DNA of 64,000 nt from Chrysomallon squamiferum (taxonomy: Eukaryota > Mollusca > Gastropoda > Neomphalida > Peltospiridae). A model generated the notes under the pieces. The model did not search any database and was not told the DNA's origin. It saw only the letters and a program-made list of their open reading frames with translations. Both the position numbers and the translations under genes were made by a program. The stretch spans positions 36,338,683-36,402,682 of the forward strand of contig CM022671.1 of the NCBI GenBank assembly GCA_012295275.1. The letters run 5' to 3'. This document shows, piece after piece, positions 1 to 13,700 of this stretch (the first letter of the stretch is position 1; every line of letters starts with the position of its first letter).

Positions 1-714
1 CTGTGAACTTTGGTGAAATGGTTATAATTATGAAACTATTATTAACTTGTGAATTAAATTGCAATTCTAACATCATTGTCTTATGATATTGTTAAAACAC
101 TTTTAAAATGTAAAACAACTTGCTATATACTGTTTCACTGGTAATCACGTTTTGAAAACATTTTATTATCTTGGTTGGGGAGATGAAAAATTTATTAATT
201 TGTCTAGTTGTTATTAATTCTTTTTGTTTCTGGTATTTTACAAATTTTGTTAATAGAAAACAACTCCTGTTTTCAGTTTGTTTATGGAAATCTTGTAATG
301 AAAACCATGAGCCAACAATGACTTTTAGATGTCATAATAAAAACAGATTATAACATCACACTCAACGTTTTTAGGTTGGTTGCTCAAAGAATATATTAGA
401 ACAAGAAATCAAATAGTTGGAAAAATACATTTTTAATATTACATACATACATTTTAAATTGTTCTCCTGTACAAAAATATATAAATGCCTTGTTATGAAG
501 AAAAAGAGAAATAAATGTTTTTAATCTACAGATTTTATGTTGTGGATAGCAAATCAGTTAAACCTGCTGATGTGACACATCTGCAGTGAGGGATATTTTA
601 TGTGTAACATTTCACAGACAACAAACTACATATCACTTTTCAGAAACCATTGTTCTTCTTCTGACTAACAATGATAACACACTCTGTTTTCATCTACTTT
701 TCAACTACAAGACA
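1..714. other. STN1 3' flank and probable 3' UTR
   Basis: AT-rich sequence downstream of the STN1 stop codon, which is read on the minus strand. A reverse-complement AATAAA lies at 162-167 and could be the poly(A) signal, implying a 3' UTR of about 550 nt. No plus-strand gene is credible here: the open frame at 586-813 is the antisense shadow of the last STN1 exon. Confidence 0.4.
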
Positions 715-2940
715 TCAGGACAGACAAGGCAGGTAATGTTGTTGTGTTGTTCGGATGATGTCACTGTTGGTTTCAAGTTTGCGCAGACAGTAGACAAAAG
801 CTGTTCTGTGTAGTTTGGAGTACTCGTACGTCTGATGAACTTCTTCCAGGAGAAAAAACTCATGAACACCTCGGTCACTATCTGAATGTTAAAATAATCT
901 GATTCCTTATAATAACCAGTATGTGAACCTGTTACCTGATAGCTCGTTAACTGGCAGGTTTTTTGTTACAAATGTTTTGGGTATCAAAGTTTCTGTGATT
1001 ACATAATATGAGGTACTCTATGAGTTTTATGATATCATTTTTTGTGTTACTGTTTTTATTATTTATTATTATTATCATTTTAAAATTATATATAGTAAAA
1101 GAAACATATTTACAGTATTCAAAACTATCTCAGATTAGAAGCATGATATAAAAATAAAAGTTGTAAGCAGTTATAAATGATGTAAACCTAATTATAAAAT
1201 ATGTTCTATACTAGACACAGTTTTATGTTAACAGTGAATCAATCTGTAACAACACAAAACTACATTAGTTGTCACAGTCCTGCAGTTCATGCTTGTGTTA
1301 ATTTAACAGTGTGTGTGTCTGCAGATACCAGATATCAAACCAGATAGATAAAACATTTCACTTTAAAACACACCGTATAATGCTGTTTACTTCTAGCTGG
1401 CTACAGATGACAGAATATCAACTCTCACTGTATATTTAACAAGATCATTAAAATAAAGCTAAATAAAGCTAAATGAAATCAAAACTCATTACAAAATAAT
1501 CAAAATGAAATAGTAATATTATTTAGAACATAGTAATAGGAATGTTTATTAAGAAAAATATATTTTTAGTTTTTTCTCCAGACAAATGTTTACATATTTG
1601 TGTAAAATTAACTCACATTGTTTCTTCTTTGTTTCTCTGCTAAGAATTTCAAGTATAAGCTTATCAAGTTGACATTCATTCAAAAGGACCTGAAATTTAA
1701 AAAAACACAATAAGTTAATAATTTCTTTTGACAAGTAAATTATTTAATGATTTTAAAGTAATAGCAATGATCTTGATGGCATTTACAACATCTCTATCTC
1801 ACTTATACATATAGAGACAAACATAAAGAAACAAACACACATAGACATATACACACACAGTTGCTGATACTACTGTAAATGCCTATTATGATACATAAAT
1901 GTCCATATTTAATGATCTGAATATAGAAAAAAAACTTGTAATAGAGTGCATGTGTAGATGACTATGCTTTCCTTTCAGAGTCATATTGCAGTAAAGCAGT
2001 TAGAAAGTGAATTGCACAAAACATTAGCAAACCTCATAAGAGTTTTTATCTTGTCTGTGACAGAGCCAGCCATTTTCTTCTTCTATGTATTTCAGAGAAC
2101 AAGCTACCAGAGAATCAGAATTCTTAAAGACAAAAATAAAGTGTTTTCACTCATTGAGTTTGTAGTCTGACTGTAAAGTGAACTAAATACAACATTTTTA
2201 CTTAAAGGTTAATTAAAGGTAACATAAACAAGGAGTTAAAAAAATGATAAAAAAGATTAAGTTTTTTTTGTATCCCTGAATTAACAAAAGGTTAACTAGA
2301 ATACTATGCATCAGTTGCACATTATACTATATTGTTTTGAGATCTGCTCAGATGGTGTTAGAAGAATTCTATTTTTAAAACAAGTTTCCTGTTTTTCATT
2401 GCTTTTCCTCCCTTAGTCGCATCAGATACACAGTTATATCTTTTGATAAACTCACTTGCAAATGACGAAAAAAGTTCTTCTATTCTCCTGATTTCACAAG
2501 AACAAAATAAGTAATTATAGAGTTAATAATCTGATATTAAATGGCAACAGTAGTTATAAGAATGTGCTATTTTTCACTGCAAGTTTGGGCTATCCTGTTT
2601 ATGGGTAGGTATTTTTAAAAGATACAGCAGAGCTAATAGTAGGAAAAGTTAATGTAGTTGATATATTTTATTTTTGTTTGCTTATTGGTCTTTCAAACAG
2701 ATGTTTGGCAAATGTATTAAATAAAACACTACTTCTTTTATACAGAGACTTATGAGTGTATGTATGTGATTATAAAGGTGTTATACTTACACTAAAGTGA
2801 CAGTTCTGTTTTAACACAGTCTGTATCTGTGGTAGTGAGGTCAACTCTTCTACTGTTACCAAGTGAAATGATGATGTTCTCATCAAGTAGGTCTTAATCA
2901 AGTCTGAAAGTTCCTTGATAATACTTGACTGAAAATCAGT

Positions 2941-2978
<38 letters not shown>

Positions 2979-4813
2979 TAACAGCCATCATAATCATTGT
3001 TGTTAAAATCACAATGCTATAGTACAATAATAAAATGAAGGTGTATTACACCATATATGCAATGCTAGTTTAACAATGAATTATAATAGGGAATGATACA
3101 CTGATATCTTACCATTGATAGATTAGATCCAAATGCATTCTGATTGGTTTATTCAGTTTCTCTCAACCAATAGCAAAGACTGTTTTACCCAGAGAAGATA
3201 ATATATTGGTACTACTATAGGATAATAATCAGATTACACATACTGTTATCTGCATATTTAAAAAAAAAAAAGTATTTAATATTATCTTCACCAATTTCTT
3301 TTTTTTCAATTTTAAATAACAAATATACTTACCTTACTTTTTTGACCAGTTTCTTTCTCCTTGGCCTGTATTTCCAAATACTGTCTTACTTTGTATGGCA
3401 GTTTGAATGGCTTGTCATAATTCACTCTGTACAACACTGGCAGCATCATCATCCGCTTCACTTCAGCTGCAGGGTTGTCTATTTTAACTGTTCTGTGTTG
3501 AGGAACATCGTACACTAATTCTGTCATTCTTTCACAAACAGTACATTCATGACAAGTTATCATTTTTGTTTTCTCTTTAATCTTGGATTAACATGATGTA
3601 TTTTTCAACAGCAAACCCTCCACTAAATGTCACTTCTGTGTGATTAAGACACTAGAAATGTTTAGAGAATATAAAATCAAATCTGACATAACTCAGTAAA
3701 TGTTCTACATCATTTAGTGGGATACAGTTCTTGTAAAGTTATCAGTATTAGTTAAGTAGATAACCAAGTCACTTAATGTGTGAATGATATTTTATGAAAA
3801 TACAATCTGGTAAGAATCAGATATTTAGAAGATGTTATTACAAGTCAAATAGTGTGAACACTACTTTGTGAAAGGATACTGTGATATGATGCAGATATTT
3901 CTTTCCTGTCTCGAAATACTTTTATTTTTCCTCGAATGTTCACCAGATCACCGAGTTCATATTGGACTACTTTATTCCTCTCAATTTCCTTTGCTTTGGT
4001 GTGTAAAGACGTTGGCAAATTGTTTAACTTCTCAGCTGTATGTAAACCAAACACAGAATACCAGCAGTGATAAAGTGATCAGTTATCCATTAATGTTTCC
4101 AGTGACACAATTAATGTCCTCATAGTTAAACTCAGCTGTTACTTATCAGTTAATGTTACATGTCTCATGCTAGTATCTGTATTCTCACAAATAAATGTAA
4201 CTCACATTTCACTACAGTTAACTTTAGTATCCACACCTCAAACATTTCACTACGGTGTACTTTAGTATCCACACCTCAAACATTTCACTACAGTGTACTT
4301 TAGTATCCACACCTCAAACATTTCACTAATGTGCTTTAATATCCACATCTCAAACATTTCTCTACAATGTACTTTAGTATCCACACCTCAAACATTTCAC
4401 TACAGTGTACTTTAGTATCCACACTTCAAACATATCACTACACTGTACTTTAGTATCCACACCTCAAACATTTCACTACAGTGTACTTTAGTATCCACAC
4501 TTCAAACATTTCACTACAGTGTACTTTAGTATCCACACTTCAAACATTTCACTACACTTTTAGTATCCACACTTCAAACATTTCACTACAGTGTACTTTA
4601 GTATCCACACTTCAAACATTTCACTACAGTGTACTTTAGTATCCACACTTCAAACATTTCACTACAGTGTACTTTAGTATCCACACTTCAAACATTTCAC
4701 TACAGTGTACTTTAGTATCCACACTTACCTCAAACATTTCTCTAAAAGAACACAATCTTATAATTTCTGTTTCCTTACATATTTAGGATTTCAATTTTTA
4801 CTTTTTAAAGGTA

Positions 4814-4880
<67 letters not shown>

Positions 4881-5661
4881 AGGCTGGATTTATATGCTAT
4901 CTGCAACATTTTATGCTAAAACAGGACAAATTTATATATTTAATAAAATAACAAAAATGTCATAAATTTATACATTTAATAAAATAACAAAAATGTGAAA
5001 GTTTATATAGTTAATAAAATAATAAAAGTGTGACATGTATTAATGGAATCACATATTTTTATTTCATTATTTATACATGTACCTCATAAAACCAGACACT
5101 GAGTTTTTAAACATAATTTAGACAAGTAATATTTACAGGTGTCACCCACTTACAACTGTTAAATCCTTTTTCACATATTTACACATTTTATGACTGTTAA
5201 ATATATTTATGACATAGAATATTTATATACAAATCACTATTACCTGAATGTGTGGTTGGGGTGTTTCTTGTTTGTTTTATTGGTTAAATTATAAACTTCT
5301 CTGATGTCATTTACTATTAGAATCATGATTCAGTAGTTGCTTGGAATATTTATATAATTCTATTTTTTGATGTTTTTGTTTAATAATTAAATTTGAACTG
5401 TATTTACTGAATGTATTGGTATACCAGATATACATCACTCTATTTCATTATCTCACATTTCAAGTGAACCATCTTCTTTTTTGATCAGATTTATAATTGT
5501 AATTGTGATTTAAAAAGCTTACCTGAAAACTTGTTATCCTCATTTTTCCAACATGTGCAAGAAATAACACCTGTTCCATCATCAACTTGAAAAAAACAAA
5601 CAAGTTTTATATAAAGAAAAAAGAGATACCTTTGTGATCTTTTAAATATGATCAATTTTTG

Positions 5662-5715
<54 letters not shown>

Positions 5716-6624
5716 GGAATGAGACATATCAAAACTGAGATCACATAAATTAGTCTGTCTCGTTTTTATGAACATCTTTAAATAAATAAATAAATGTTTT
5801 AAATAAATAATTGTTTTCTATTATGTTGAGAAGCTTTTACCAATTTTTACATCATAAATTGTCACATAAAAAAACTGATCTCTATAAATATGTAAGTTTC
5901 TTTAAGAATTCATGTGATGTTACAACTGTATTTTCACTGTAAACAACAATAACAGTTGTTTATTTTAATACTCAGGACTGTTGTTTCAGTGTTCTAAAAC
6001 AGAATAAATACTTGCATTCTACAAGGGTCTGACGCTTGGTATTTATGAGACAGAACGTTTGCTAACAATAAAAGACAGCGTTAACATAACACGTCTGACA
6101 TATTCACGTGCAGAATTTTACGTAGAGCAAACACAGTTAAGACTGAGTAAATACGTATTGCTGTATCCTCAGTCTATAATGGATTTTTGTTTTACATTTT
6201 TATAAACGAAATTATGAAAAATTAAAATGGATTCTTATTTCATTATCATACTGTTACAATTGATTTCTGGAAAGAGCAATGATTATAACAAGAAATTATT
6301 ATCTTTACAGCAAATAGATTAATTAACATTTCAGTGTGATGTTTATTAAATAAAATGATAAAAATGAATACCTCCATACAAAAACAGTTTTAATAACATT
6401 TTGATACGATAGTTATTAAATAAAATGTTTAAAATTAATACCTCCATACATAAACAGTTTACTTCTTTCCTCTACTCTGACAACAACACCCACAATGTCT
6501 ACTTTGAAAATAGGATGATCCTTGTAGGCAAATGTTCCTGAAATAACAAATCACAGAATGTTAAGTCAGTGAATTAGAAAAATAACATTCAGAGTCCATG
6601 TCACAACAATGCTTTTGTGCAATG

Positions 6625-6663
<39 letters not shown>

Positions 6664-7147
6664 TTATTAAAATGAAATTCATTTGAACATGAGTCCTTAT
6701 TTTCGAGAAATCTTAGATCTGTCTATGAGTTTTGATATTTTTGCCATTATTTTAATAAAAGTACAGATAAATTCTATTCAGTTTCAGTTGGGTTGGGTTG
6801 TTTTTTTGCTAAATGGGTTAGACACTACTTGAACAGTAAGAAACTCTAAAAGTGGTTTGCCTTTTCTATCATTTAACTTCATATAATGTTGTTTAATATT
6901 TAGTCTGGAAATATCTATTTAATTAATTGAGAGAGAGAAAAAATGTTCTATGTTTCTAAGTGTTATTCAGTTTGTAGTTTGGTAAAGTGTGTATGTTTTA
7001 CATACCTTCAATTACTGGATATTTTTCACACTCTAAAATATCTTTTATGTACATCATGTTGAAAGTTCTAAATAAGTAGTCTAAGCCCCAGAGATGTCTG
7101 TCTGTGTACTTAAACACTGGCACACTGGAATCTTCAGCCTCCATCAT
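715..7147 (-). CDS. STN1: CST complex subunit STN1, nine coding exons, 359 aa
   Basis: STN1 is the OB-fold subunit of the CST (CTC1-STN1-TEN1) complex, which binds single-stranded telomeric DNA and recruits polymerase alpha-primase for C-strand fill-in. Exons, in transcript order: 7147-7006, 6537-6442, 5585-5523, 4035-3880, 3487-3333, 2928-2791, 2122-2033, 1689-1617, 881-715. All have GT-AG borders, and the sum is 1080 nt with phases closing exactly. Visible motifs are WGLDYLFRTF with YIKDILE near residues 20-40, VDDGTGVISCTCWK (80-93), ELGDLVNIRGKI in the OB fold, LPVLYR, and the C-terminal winged-helix end LETNSDIIRTTQQHY. Each matches the human protein position by position as I remember it; the human length is 368 aa. 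Two adjacent ATGs (7147 and 7144) are possible starts. A non-coding 5' exon probably ends at 7809, where the minus strand reads CGAC|GTAAGT. Confidence 0.94.
2945..2972. repeat. (AAT)n microsatellite next to STN1 exon 6
   Basis: About nine AAT units on the plus strand. In STN1 sense this is an ATT run ending about 16 nt before the exon 6 acceptor, so it probably forms part of the pyrimidine-rich tract. Confidence 0.85.
4205..4738. repeat. 38-bp minisatellite in STN1 intron 3
   Basis: About 14 tandem copies of a 38-bp unit containing ACTTTAGTATCCACAC and CAAACATTTCACTACAG. Copies differ by a few substitutions (CACACC versus CACACT) and some are shortened, for example near 4327 and 4556. The whole array is intronic. 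Confidence 0.9.
4815..4872. repeat. (ATT)n followed by a T homopolymer
   Basis: An ATT run passes directly into about 24 T. It lies in STN1 intron 3 and shows no coding potential. Confidence 0.8.
5667..5714. repeat. (GT)n microsatellite
   Basis: About 23 GT units in STN1 intron 2, the source of a spurious Thr-His open frame on the other strand. Confidence 0.9.
6625..6664. repeat. (ATTT)n microsatellite
   Basis: About ten ATTT units in STN1 intron 1, roughly 90 bp from exon 2. Confidence 0.85.
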
Positions 7148-7219
7148 TCCACCACCTGCAGCATTCCTTCACTCTACAGTCAAATACATTTACCTATTCA
7201 TATGAACGTTTTGCTTGTT

Positions 7220-7336
<117 letters not shown>

Positions 7337-7499
7337 AAACTATTTATTTGCCCCAGGGGTGTCGTTAAACATTCATTCATTCATTTATTTGCCCCAAAAG
7401 TGGCCGACATTTGACCCTGATTTTATAAATAATACTGTACCGTGTTTTTACTGGGTGTACTTGAAATGAAAATTATTATAATTTTAAGAAATATATATA

Positions 7500-7502
<3 letters not shown>

Positions 7503-7546
<44 letters not shown>

Positions 7547-7548
7547 AC
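7503..7548. repeat. (GT)n(AT)n microsatellite
   Basis: A GT run of about 18 units followed by a short AT run, in the probable 5' UTR intron of STN1. Confidence 0.85.
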
Positions 7549-7808
7549 ATGGTACAGTTAAAATCTAACGTTTGCTGAAAGGATGTTGTCTAATAAACCT
7601 GGTTACATAGACTGTAAATGTAACTAAATATGGTAGGAACATCAAGATCAAAATGTAAATACGTTTCTTAACTTTCTTGTGCTATCTTGGTATTTTAATA
7701 ATATATGTATTTACATTATTATACAAAATAAATCAAATCTAAAACCTAATATGACAAATATCTGGATCTATTCACTTCAAGAATAAGCAGGAACGAAATT
7801 ATACTTAC

Positions 7809-8120
7809 GTCGAAAACAGATTTCTTAGAAATAGGACAATATAATGTAGTATAGATACCTAATATTAATACCTCTTTAGATCAAAAAGAAATGTCCTGAC
7901 ATTGTAAAATTACAAAAACTGTAAACAAATTCTTTAAATTAACTCGATAGTTTGTTTATGTCGTCATCACTGCCGTATGCTCGTTCTAGAATTCAAAATA
8001 TAAATTGTTCCCGCCTTATGACATCACTTACAGATGTGCCTATCAACAGGTGCTGTCCAGAGGGAAACCCGAGGTGCACGTGTATAAAATCTGAGGCTAC
8101 CTAGAGGTATATTCTACAAC
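7809..8120. promoter_or_regulatory. STN1-side part of the divergent STN1/gelsolin promoter region
   Basis: Seen: TTCCCGCC at 8008-8015, which on the STN1 strand reads GGCGGGAA, an E2F-type site. An ATF/CRE-like TGACATCA lies a few bases on. A CACGTG E-box (8077-8082) is followed by TATAAAA (8083-8089) on the plus strand. On the minus strand a strong donor (GTAAGTAT) ends a probable non-coding STN1 exon at 7809. Known: E2F sites are common in replication genes. Inferred: STN1 transcription starts between about 7900 and 8000, with the opposite-facing gelsolin promoter beyond it. Confidence 0.4.
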
Positions 8121-8296
8121 TCTCAATACGTTAAAAAGAAAAGGAAAGAAAAAGTGTATACAAGATGTTGCTATTACACATTTTCCATTTATTTTTAATT
8201 TTCAAAATAATTATTTATTTCTACTACTTTTGTTATGTACGAAATTATATTAACATCTGCGAGTTGTTTTATTATTGCGATTATTATTAAAAATAA

Positions 8297-8355
<59 letters not shown>
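8297..8355. repeat. (TA)n microsatellite between divergent genes
   Basis: About 27 TA units between the STN1 and gelsolin promoters. It is strongly self-complementary and could form a cruciform, but nothing more is visible. Confidence 0.85.
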
Positions 8356-8363
<8 letters not shown>

Positions 8364-8677
8364 AGAAATATACAATTTCATTTAAAGGTAGAATAATTTA
8401 TACTCGATCAATCAGAAGGTTAATTATTTTGTTTATATTTAAACTATATCATGTATATGCAGTAACTTCAAGAGAAGAATTCTGAAGAATTATGCACTAA
8501 CATTTCTGTTTGGTAATGCGGCAAATTCAAAATGCCACGATGTGTTTCTGAGGTAAAATATTGGTTTGGTAACGCCCACTTACCCATCATTCTCGATCTA
8601 TTAGGTAACAAAATATGACAAGTAATATGAAACATTTCCGTGAAATGACGAACGAGTTCGGACGTTTACGCGACCTT

Positions 8678-8720
8678 CCAAATATGGTTATCCTAGGAAA
8701 AAAGTTGGGGAATCCGGAAG
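8678..8720 (+). promoter_or_regulatory. CArG box (SRF site) and ETS motif upstream of gelsolin
   Basis: CCAAATATGG at 8678-8687 is a perfect CC(A/T)6GG CArG box, the binding site of serum response factor. CCGGAAG at 8714-8720 is an ETS core. Both lie about 30-80 bp before the inferred transcription start of the gelsolin gene, followed by an AT-rich CTATTTAACA. Many actin-cytoskeleton genes are SRF targets, so the placement fits the gene. Protein binding itself is inferred. Confidence 0.6.
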
Positions 8721-8754
8721 CTATTTAACACTACTAATCGTCGCTGTATTTTGT

Positions 8755-8815
8755 TATCAGTCTTTCTTTCCTTGTTTCCCAAGTTGCTGCTTTTTAGCTG
8801 CTAGTTGAACCGTGT
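8755..8815 (+). other. Probable non-coding first exon of the gelsolin gene
   Basis: A pyrimidine-rich start region around 8750-8765 is followed by a segment ending AACCGTGT|GTAAGTATT, a strong splice donor at 8816. The next acceptor is TTTTTACCAG at 9976, and the exon from 9977 carries 21 nt of leader before ATG. The 5' boundary is a guess. Confidence 0.55.
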
Positions 8816-9997
8816 GTAAGTATTAATTAATTACTTTAATTTTCTTCTTGTACTTTATAAACAGAAACATTACTTATTTTAGTTTATTACAAAAAACATA
8901 AAATGTGTCTTGTAAAATTAAAATGCCACACCTTTTTTTCTTAGTTTTTGAAGTTTTTCATCATTTAAAATGGTAAATTATTTAAATATTTATTTATTTA
9001 TTTAAATTTTTATTTACAAACTTTATGTTTTATTTATATTAATTTAATTTTGGTTGGTTATGAACATATGTAAAATGATTGTAATTTATTTATTTTATTT
9101 TTTAATTCATATTTACATTTCACTTCAGACAACATTTATTTTTATTATTTAAGTAGATGTTATTTTGAATATTTTGTAATTTTTCATTTAAATTTTGAAA
9201 GTCTTAATTTATCCAAATGTATGCATTTAAAATCACACTAAAAACTGAATTGTTTTTATCTTGTTTTCATGGGGTTTTTTAAGTTACATTAATCCAAATT
9301 ATCTTTGTATCATTTTAAATACTACAGTTGTGTTCAGCAATATGATTGACTTGTAGCTTGATTTTTCTTCATTTTTTATTTCAATAATTTATGATATAAA
9401 TAGAAATAATATTAAACTACATAAAATGCATTAATCCCCTAAAAAAAGGTACCAGGATAACATAACAAAAAAACAACAACAAAAAACACTATTATTATTA
9501 TTATTATTATTGTTATTGTTATTGTTATTGTTATTGTTATTGATGGTTATTGCATTTTACTAAAAATTATATTTAATTTTAATAAAGCCTTCTGGTATCA
9601 CTATTAATAAATGCTATATTTTCAATAAGGAAAATGTTTAAAGTGTACTCAGAATTATTTGTAGGCTGTTTGAATTTGAAAGTTTTTACAAATGTCTGAT
9701 CTTTTTTTATAGTTATGTAATGAGGAAGTGTGCCAGTATTAACAGGTGTATTTAGTAGTAGTTGAAGTTGTCATTATTAACCATAAAAGTAGATTTAATT
9801 TAATTTCAAAACTTTTGTTCTCTTTGTCAGTAAATTGATCTAGTTAATGAATTTGATAAAGGTTCCAAAATTAAGTTGATAAACACTGATTAGATAGATG
9901 TCTCAAATATATATGTTGTTGATATGATGTAACTATAAATGGCATGTGTAAACATATCTGTGTTTATTTTTACCAGGTTGTACTGCTAACAGTCATC

Positions 9998-10738
9998 ATG
10001 CCACGTGGTAAGTGCTGTCTTGAAGTATTCATTATTTACATGACCAGACACAACTACAATATTAAAAATATATTTAATACTGGTAAACATGCAGAACTGT
10101 TGAGGTGTCTTCTGTATGAATCAGTAGTGAAAACAGATTTTCTTTATTTACATAACTTGAATGAATTTAATATTGACAGAACTGTTGTATTGTTTTGAGT
10201 ATTTCAGTAACTTGGTGAGGACTCAATACTGAAAATATAGATAGTTTATTAATGTATTTTATATAAGATGAAAACAAAATAAATTGTTGCATTTCAAGAA
10301 GTTTGTAGAGCACAAATTGTGACCACTTTTGTTAAATATTTGTTATAAAAAATTGTTACTGCTTGTCTATAGAAAATTTAACTGAAATTATTTGAAAAAA
10401 AGAATCCATGTGAATTTAATCAATTATTTATTTATTTCTCAGGTCTTGTGAAAGCTAAGAAGTATGACTGGAGGGATTCTAATCTGGCATTGTTTGGTTC
10501 AGACACTGAGAAAGAAGTAAAAAGTAGGTCTTTGTTTTTTAACATTTCAGTATTTTCTATATATTTATTTCAATCTTCAGTGAATTTAAAAAAGTAAAAA
10601 TAAAAAAAAATGTATAAAAAAAAGTCACAAACTTTTGTTTAACAGTGTGAAGCACAACACATTTTGAGATCATTTAACAAAATATATTTATTATTATTAA
10701 TTGGTAGGAAAATATACTGAATAAACAGCACATGTTTC

Positions 10739-10777
<39 letters not shown>

Positions 10778-13700
10778 CTTCTTTGCAAAAAGTAATTTGG
10801 TTGAATTTTTTTATATTAGTTTAATGTTTTTATTTTAGTTTAATGAACTATTATATTATTAGTATTAGTTTAGTGTTTTTAATATAAACTGAATGTTTTA
10901 CTTGTAGAGGAATCGGCTGAGTCTGAACCTGCCTGGCAAGGCGTTGGTCAGGAACCTGGCATCAAGATCTGGAGAATTGTTGTATGTACTCTTCATTTCT
11001 TACCTCCCTTCTTCTTAACCTTTTATTTACATAGTTGGTTTAATAATAATTTTTAAATTTTTTATTTACTTATTTTTATTTATTTTTTTAAAACAAAACA
11101 AAAAATTAATAATAAATTTTGTTTTATTTGCTGAGCTTTTATCATTCAAATGCTGTTTAAAATACCTCTTTTAAAAATGTTTATTTTATTATTAAAGTCA
11201 TTTAATTTAGGGGTATTATTAAAAGTAATTCATTTATTTGAGTTGAGGTAATATGTTTTGTTGTATTTTATTTTTTGTTTAATTACAGAATTTTGAAGTT
11301 GTTGATTGGCCTGAAGAGGAATATGGAGAGTTTTATAATGGAGATTCATACATTGTGTTAAAGGTTTGTTCTTTTATTTTTATTTTTATTCAAACTTGTC
11401 CAAAGCTAAATAATGAAAAAAAACTGAAACTGCCAGCCTTTTTGTGTGTGTGTGTGTGTTTCTGTTTCTCTTTGTATATATGTATATATAACACAGGCAG
11501 GCACACATATGCATGTATGAATGTACATGTACAGTGAACTCTCAAAATCTTGAAGATGTAGGGACTTTGAATCAAATACATTTGAAGTAATTAAATGCAC
11601 AAAAGGGAAGAATAAAAAATAATGATAATTGTCTGTGGCAGTTTTTATTAAGAACTCAGTGTATGCAGTGAAAGTTTGTTATCAGTGTTACTAAGTTCAA
11701 ATAAACCACATTTCAGAAACAACTGCTTCCATCCAGTAAGTTCTATGTTCATAATAAAGTATGACATTTTGGATACTGCCTGGAAATGTTCACAGTTTCT
11801 CACATTAGATGACTTGAGAAACATATTTATAAAACAAAATTCATCATTATTTCACATAAACATGAGAAATAAAGTTGCTTAATTGAAATCATGCCTAATT
11901 CAGTTCAGTATAAAGACACAATCCCATATTTAATCTTACCAGCTTTCGGAGCTACCACTGTATGTGTTTTTATTTTATTATTATTTAAAGAAAACATGCA
12001 GTCAGTTTTTAAAAATGGTTGAAGAGAAGTGAAGTGTTAGTGATTTGTCAGTGAGAGTTATGTTACATTGTGTTGTGTAGCTGGGGTCTGACTCAGTGTT
12101 CACACTGTCTGTGAGAGATTGTATTCCTGACTGCAACTGTGGTTTCTTCTGTCATGTTAATTGACATCCAGTAATTGTCACTGACATCTCACTGAGCAAA
12201 TTCTACTTATATTTTTATTTCTTAATCAGTAAAAGATTAAAACAAGCTGATATTGTTCTATATCTGACTAGCTGAGTGTAATATTGTTCTATATCTGACT
12301 AGCTGAGTGTAATATTGTTCTATATCTGACTAGCTGAGTGTAATAATGTTCTATATCTGACTAGCTGAGTGTAATATTGTCTTACATTTGACTAGCTGAG
12401 TGTAATATTGTTTTTTCTCAGACAACAAAGGATGAAGAATCAGATAAACTTCTGTATGATATTCATTTCTGGATTGGGAAAAACAGCACACAGGTATTAT
12501 TTTGATGTTTTCTTCATCTTCTTTTTTTTTCTAAATGTTCATATTATACTCCATTTTCACAAACTGTCAAATTTTTTTGTTAATTTTATTTACTGTTTCA
12601 AGTGTATGGATGTGTTTTACTTGTCAAGTTGTTTAAACAGATTGGCTAGAGTTATACCAACAGAAAATGTGTAAACTGTATTTAGTGAGAAACTCAACAT
12701 CTTTTCATTGCTTAACTGTGATTTCTTTACATAAATTCAGTAAATAAAGAAGCTTTTAGAGGTCAGAAGTGCGAATTTGCAAAGGAAACAAATTTATTTT
12801 TGAAATATCAGAATATTCATTTTGTTGATGTCATTTTCAAATTTCATTCATAATAGTTAACTTTATGAAATTCCTCCCCCTTGCAAGCACCTTCTGTGTC
12901 AGTTGAGTTGTTTTTTTAATGAGAAATCATTGTTATGTTTCGTTTGCTATACATGTGTACACATTTTATATTTGTGCCTGCAGGATGAATATGGAACAGT
13001 GGCCTACAAAACGGTTGAGCTGGATACGTTTCTGGATGATGCAGGTGTACAGCACAGAGAGGTTCAGGGTCATGAATCTTCACTGTTTAAATCTTACTTC
13101 AGTGGAGGAATCACGTCGGTGTTCTTTAAATATCACACCACACTTACCTTTATACCACTCTTATTTTTATTTTATACCATTTTTAATTCTATAGTACTGT
13201 TATTTCACAACATATTTATAAATGTAAGGATAAAATCATGTCAGAGTTATTTTAATATCAGATCACTTTTATTTTTATACCATTTTTATTTTGTAACATA
13301 TAAACAGATAAAACAGGCTGGTGAAATCACTGTTTGAATATCACACCACACTTATTTTCATATTAGTAGTTATTACTCTTATTTTGTAACATATAAAAGA
13401 TAACATAGCTCACTATGTGGTGATAGTGAATTTTTTCTGTTTACAAATTGGTTGTTACCAGGTCTGATAATTAAACACTGTTGTACATATTTTCAGAACT
13501 ATGCAGGGTGGAGCTGATTCTGGGTTCCGTCATGTCACTCCAGAAGAATATGAACCAAGACTTCTCAGATTTAAAGGACAGAAGAAAGACATTGCAGTTA
13601 GAGAGGTAACTAGCGTATACAGTGAAAGACATTGCTGTGCTTTTTTCCTCCCTCTTTTCCAAAATAATAATAATAAAAAATGATAATGATGCTTGAAAAA

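Noticed and set aside
586-813. Plus-strand 75-codon frame
   Set aside because: Antisense to the last STN1 exon, which is supported by splice phase and homology.
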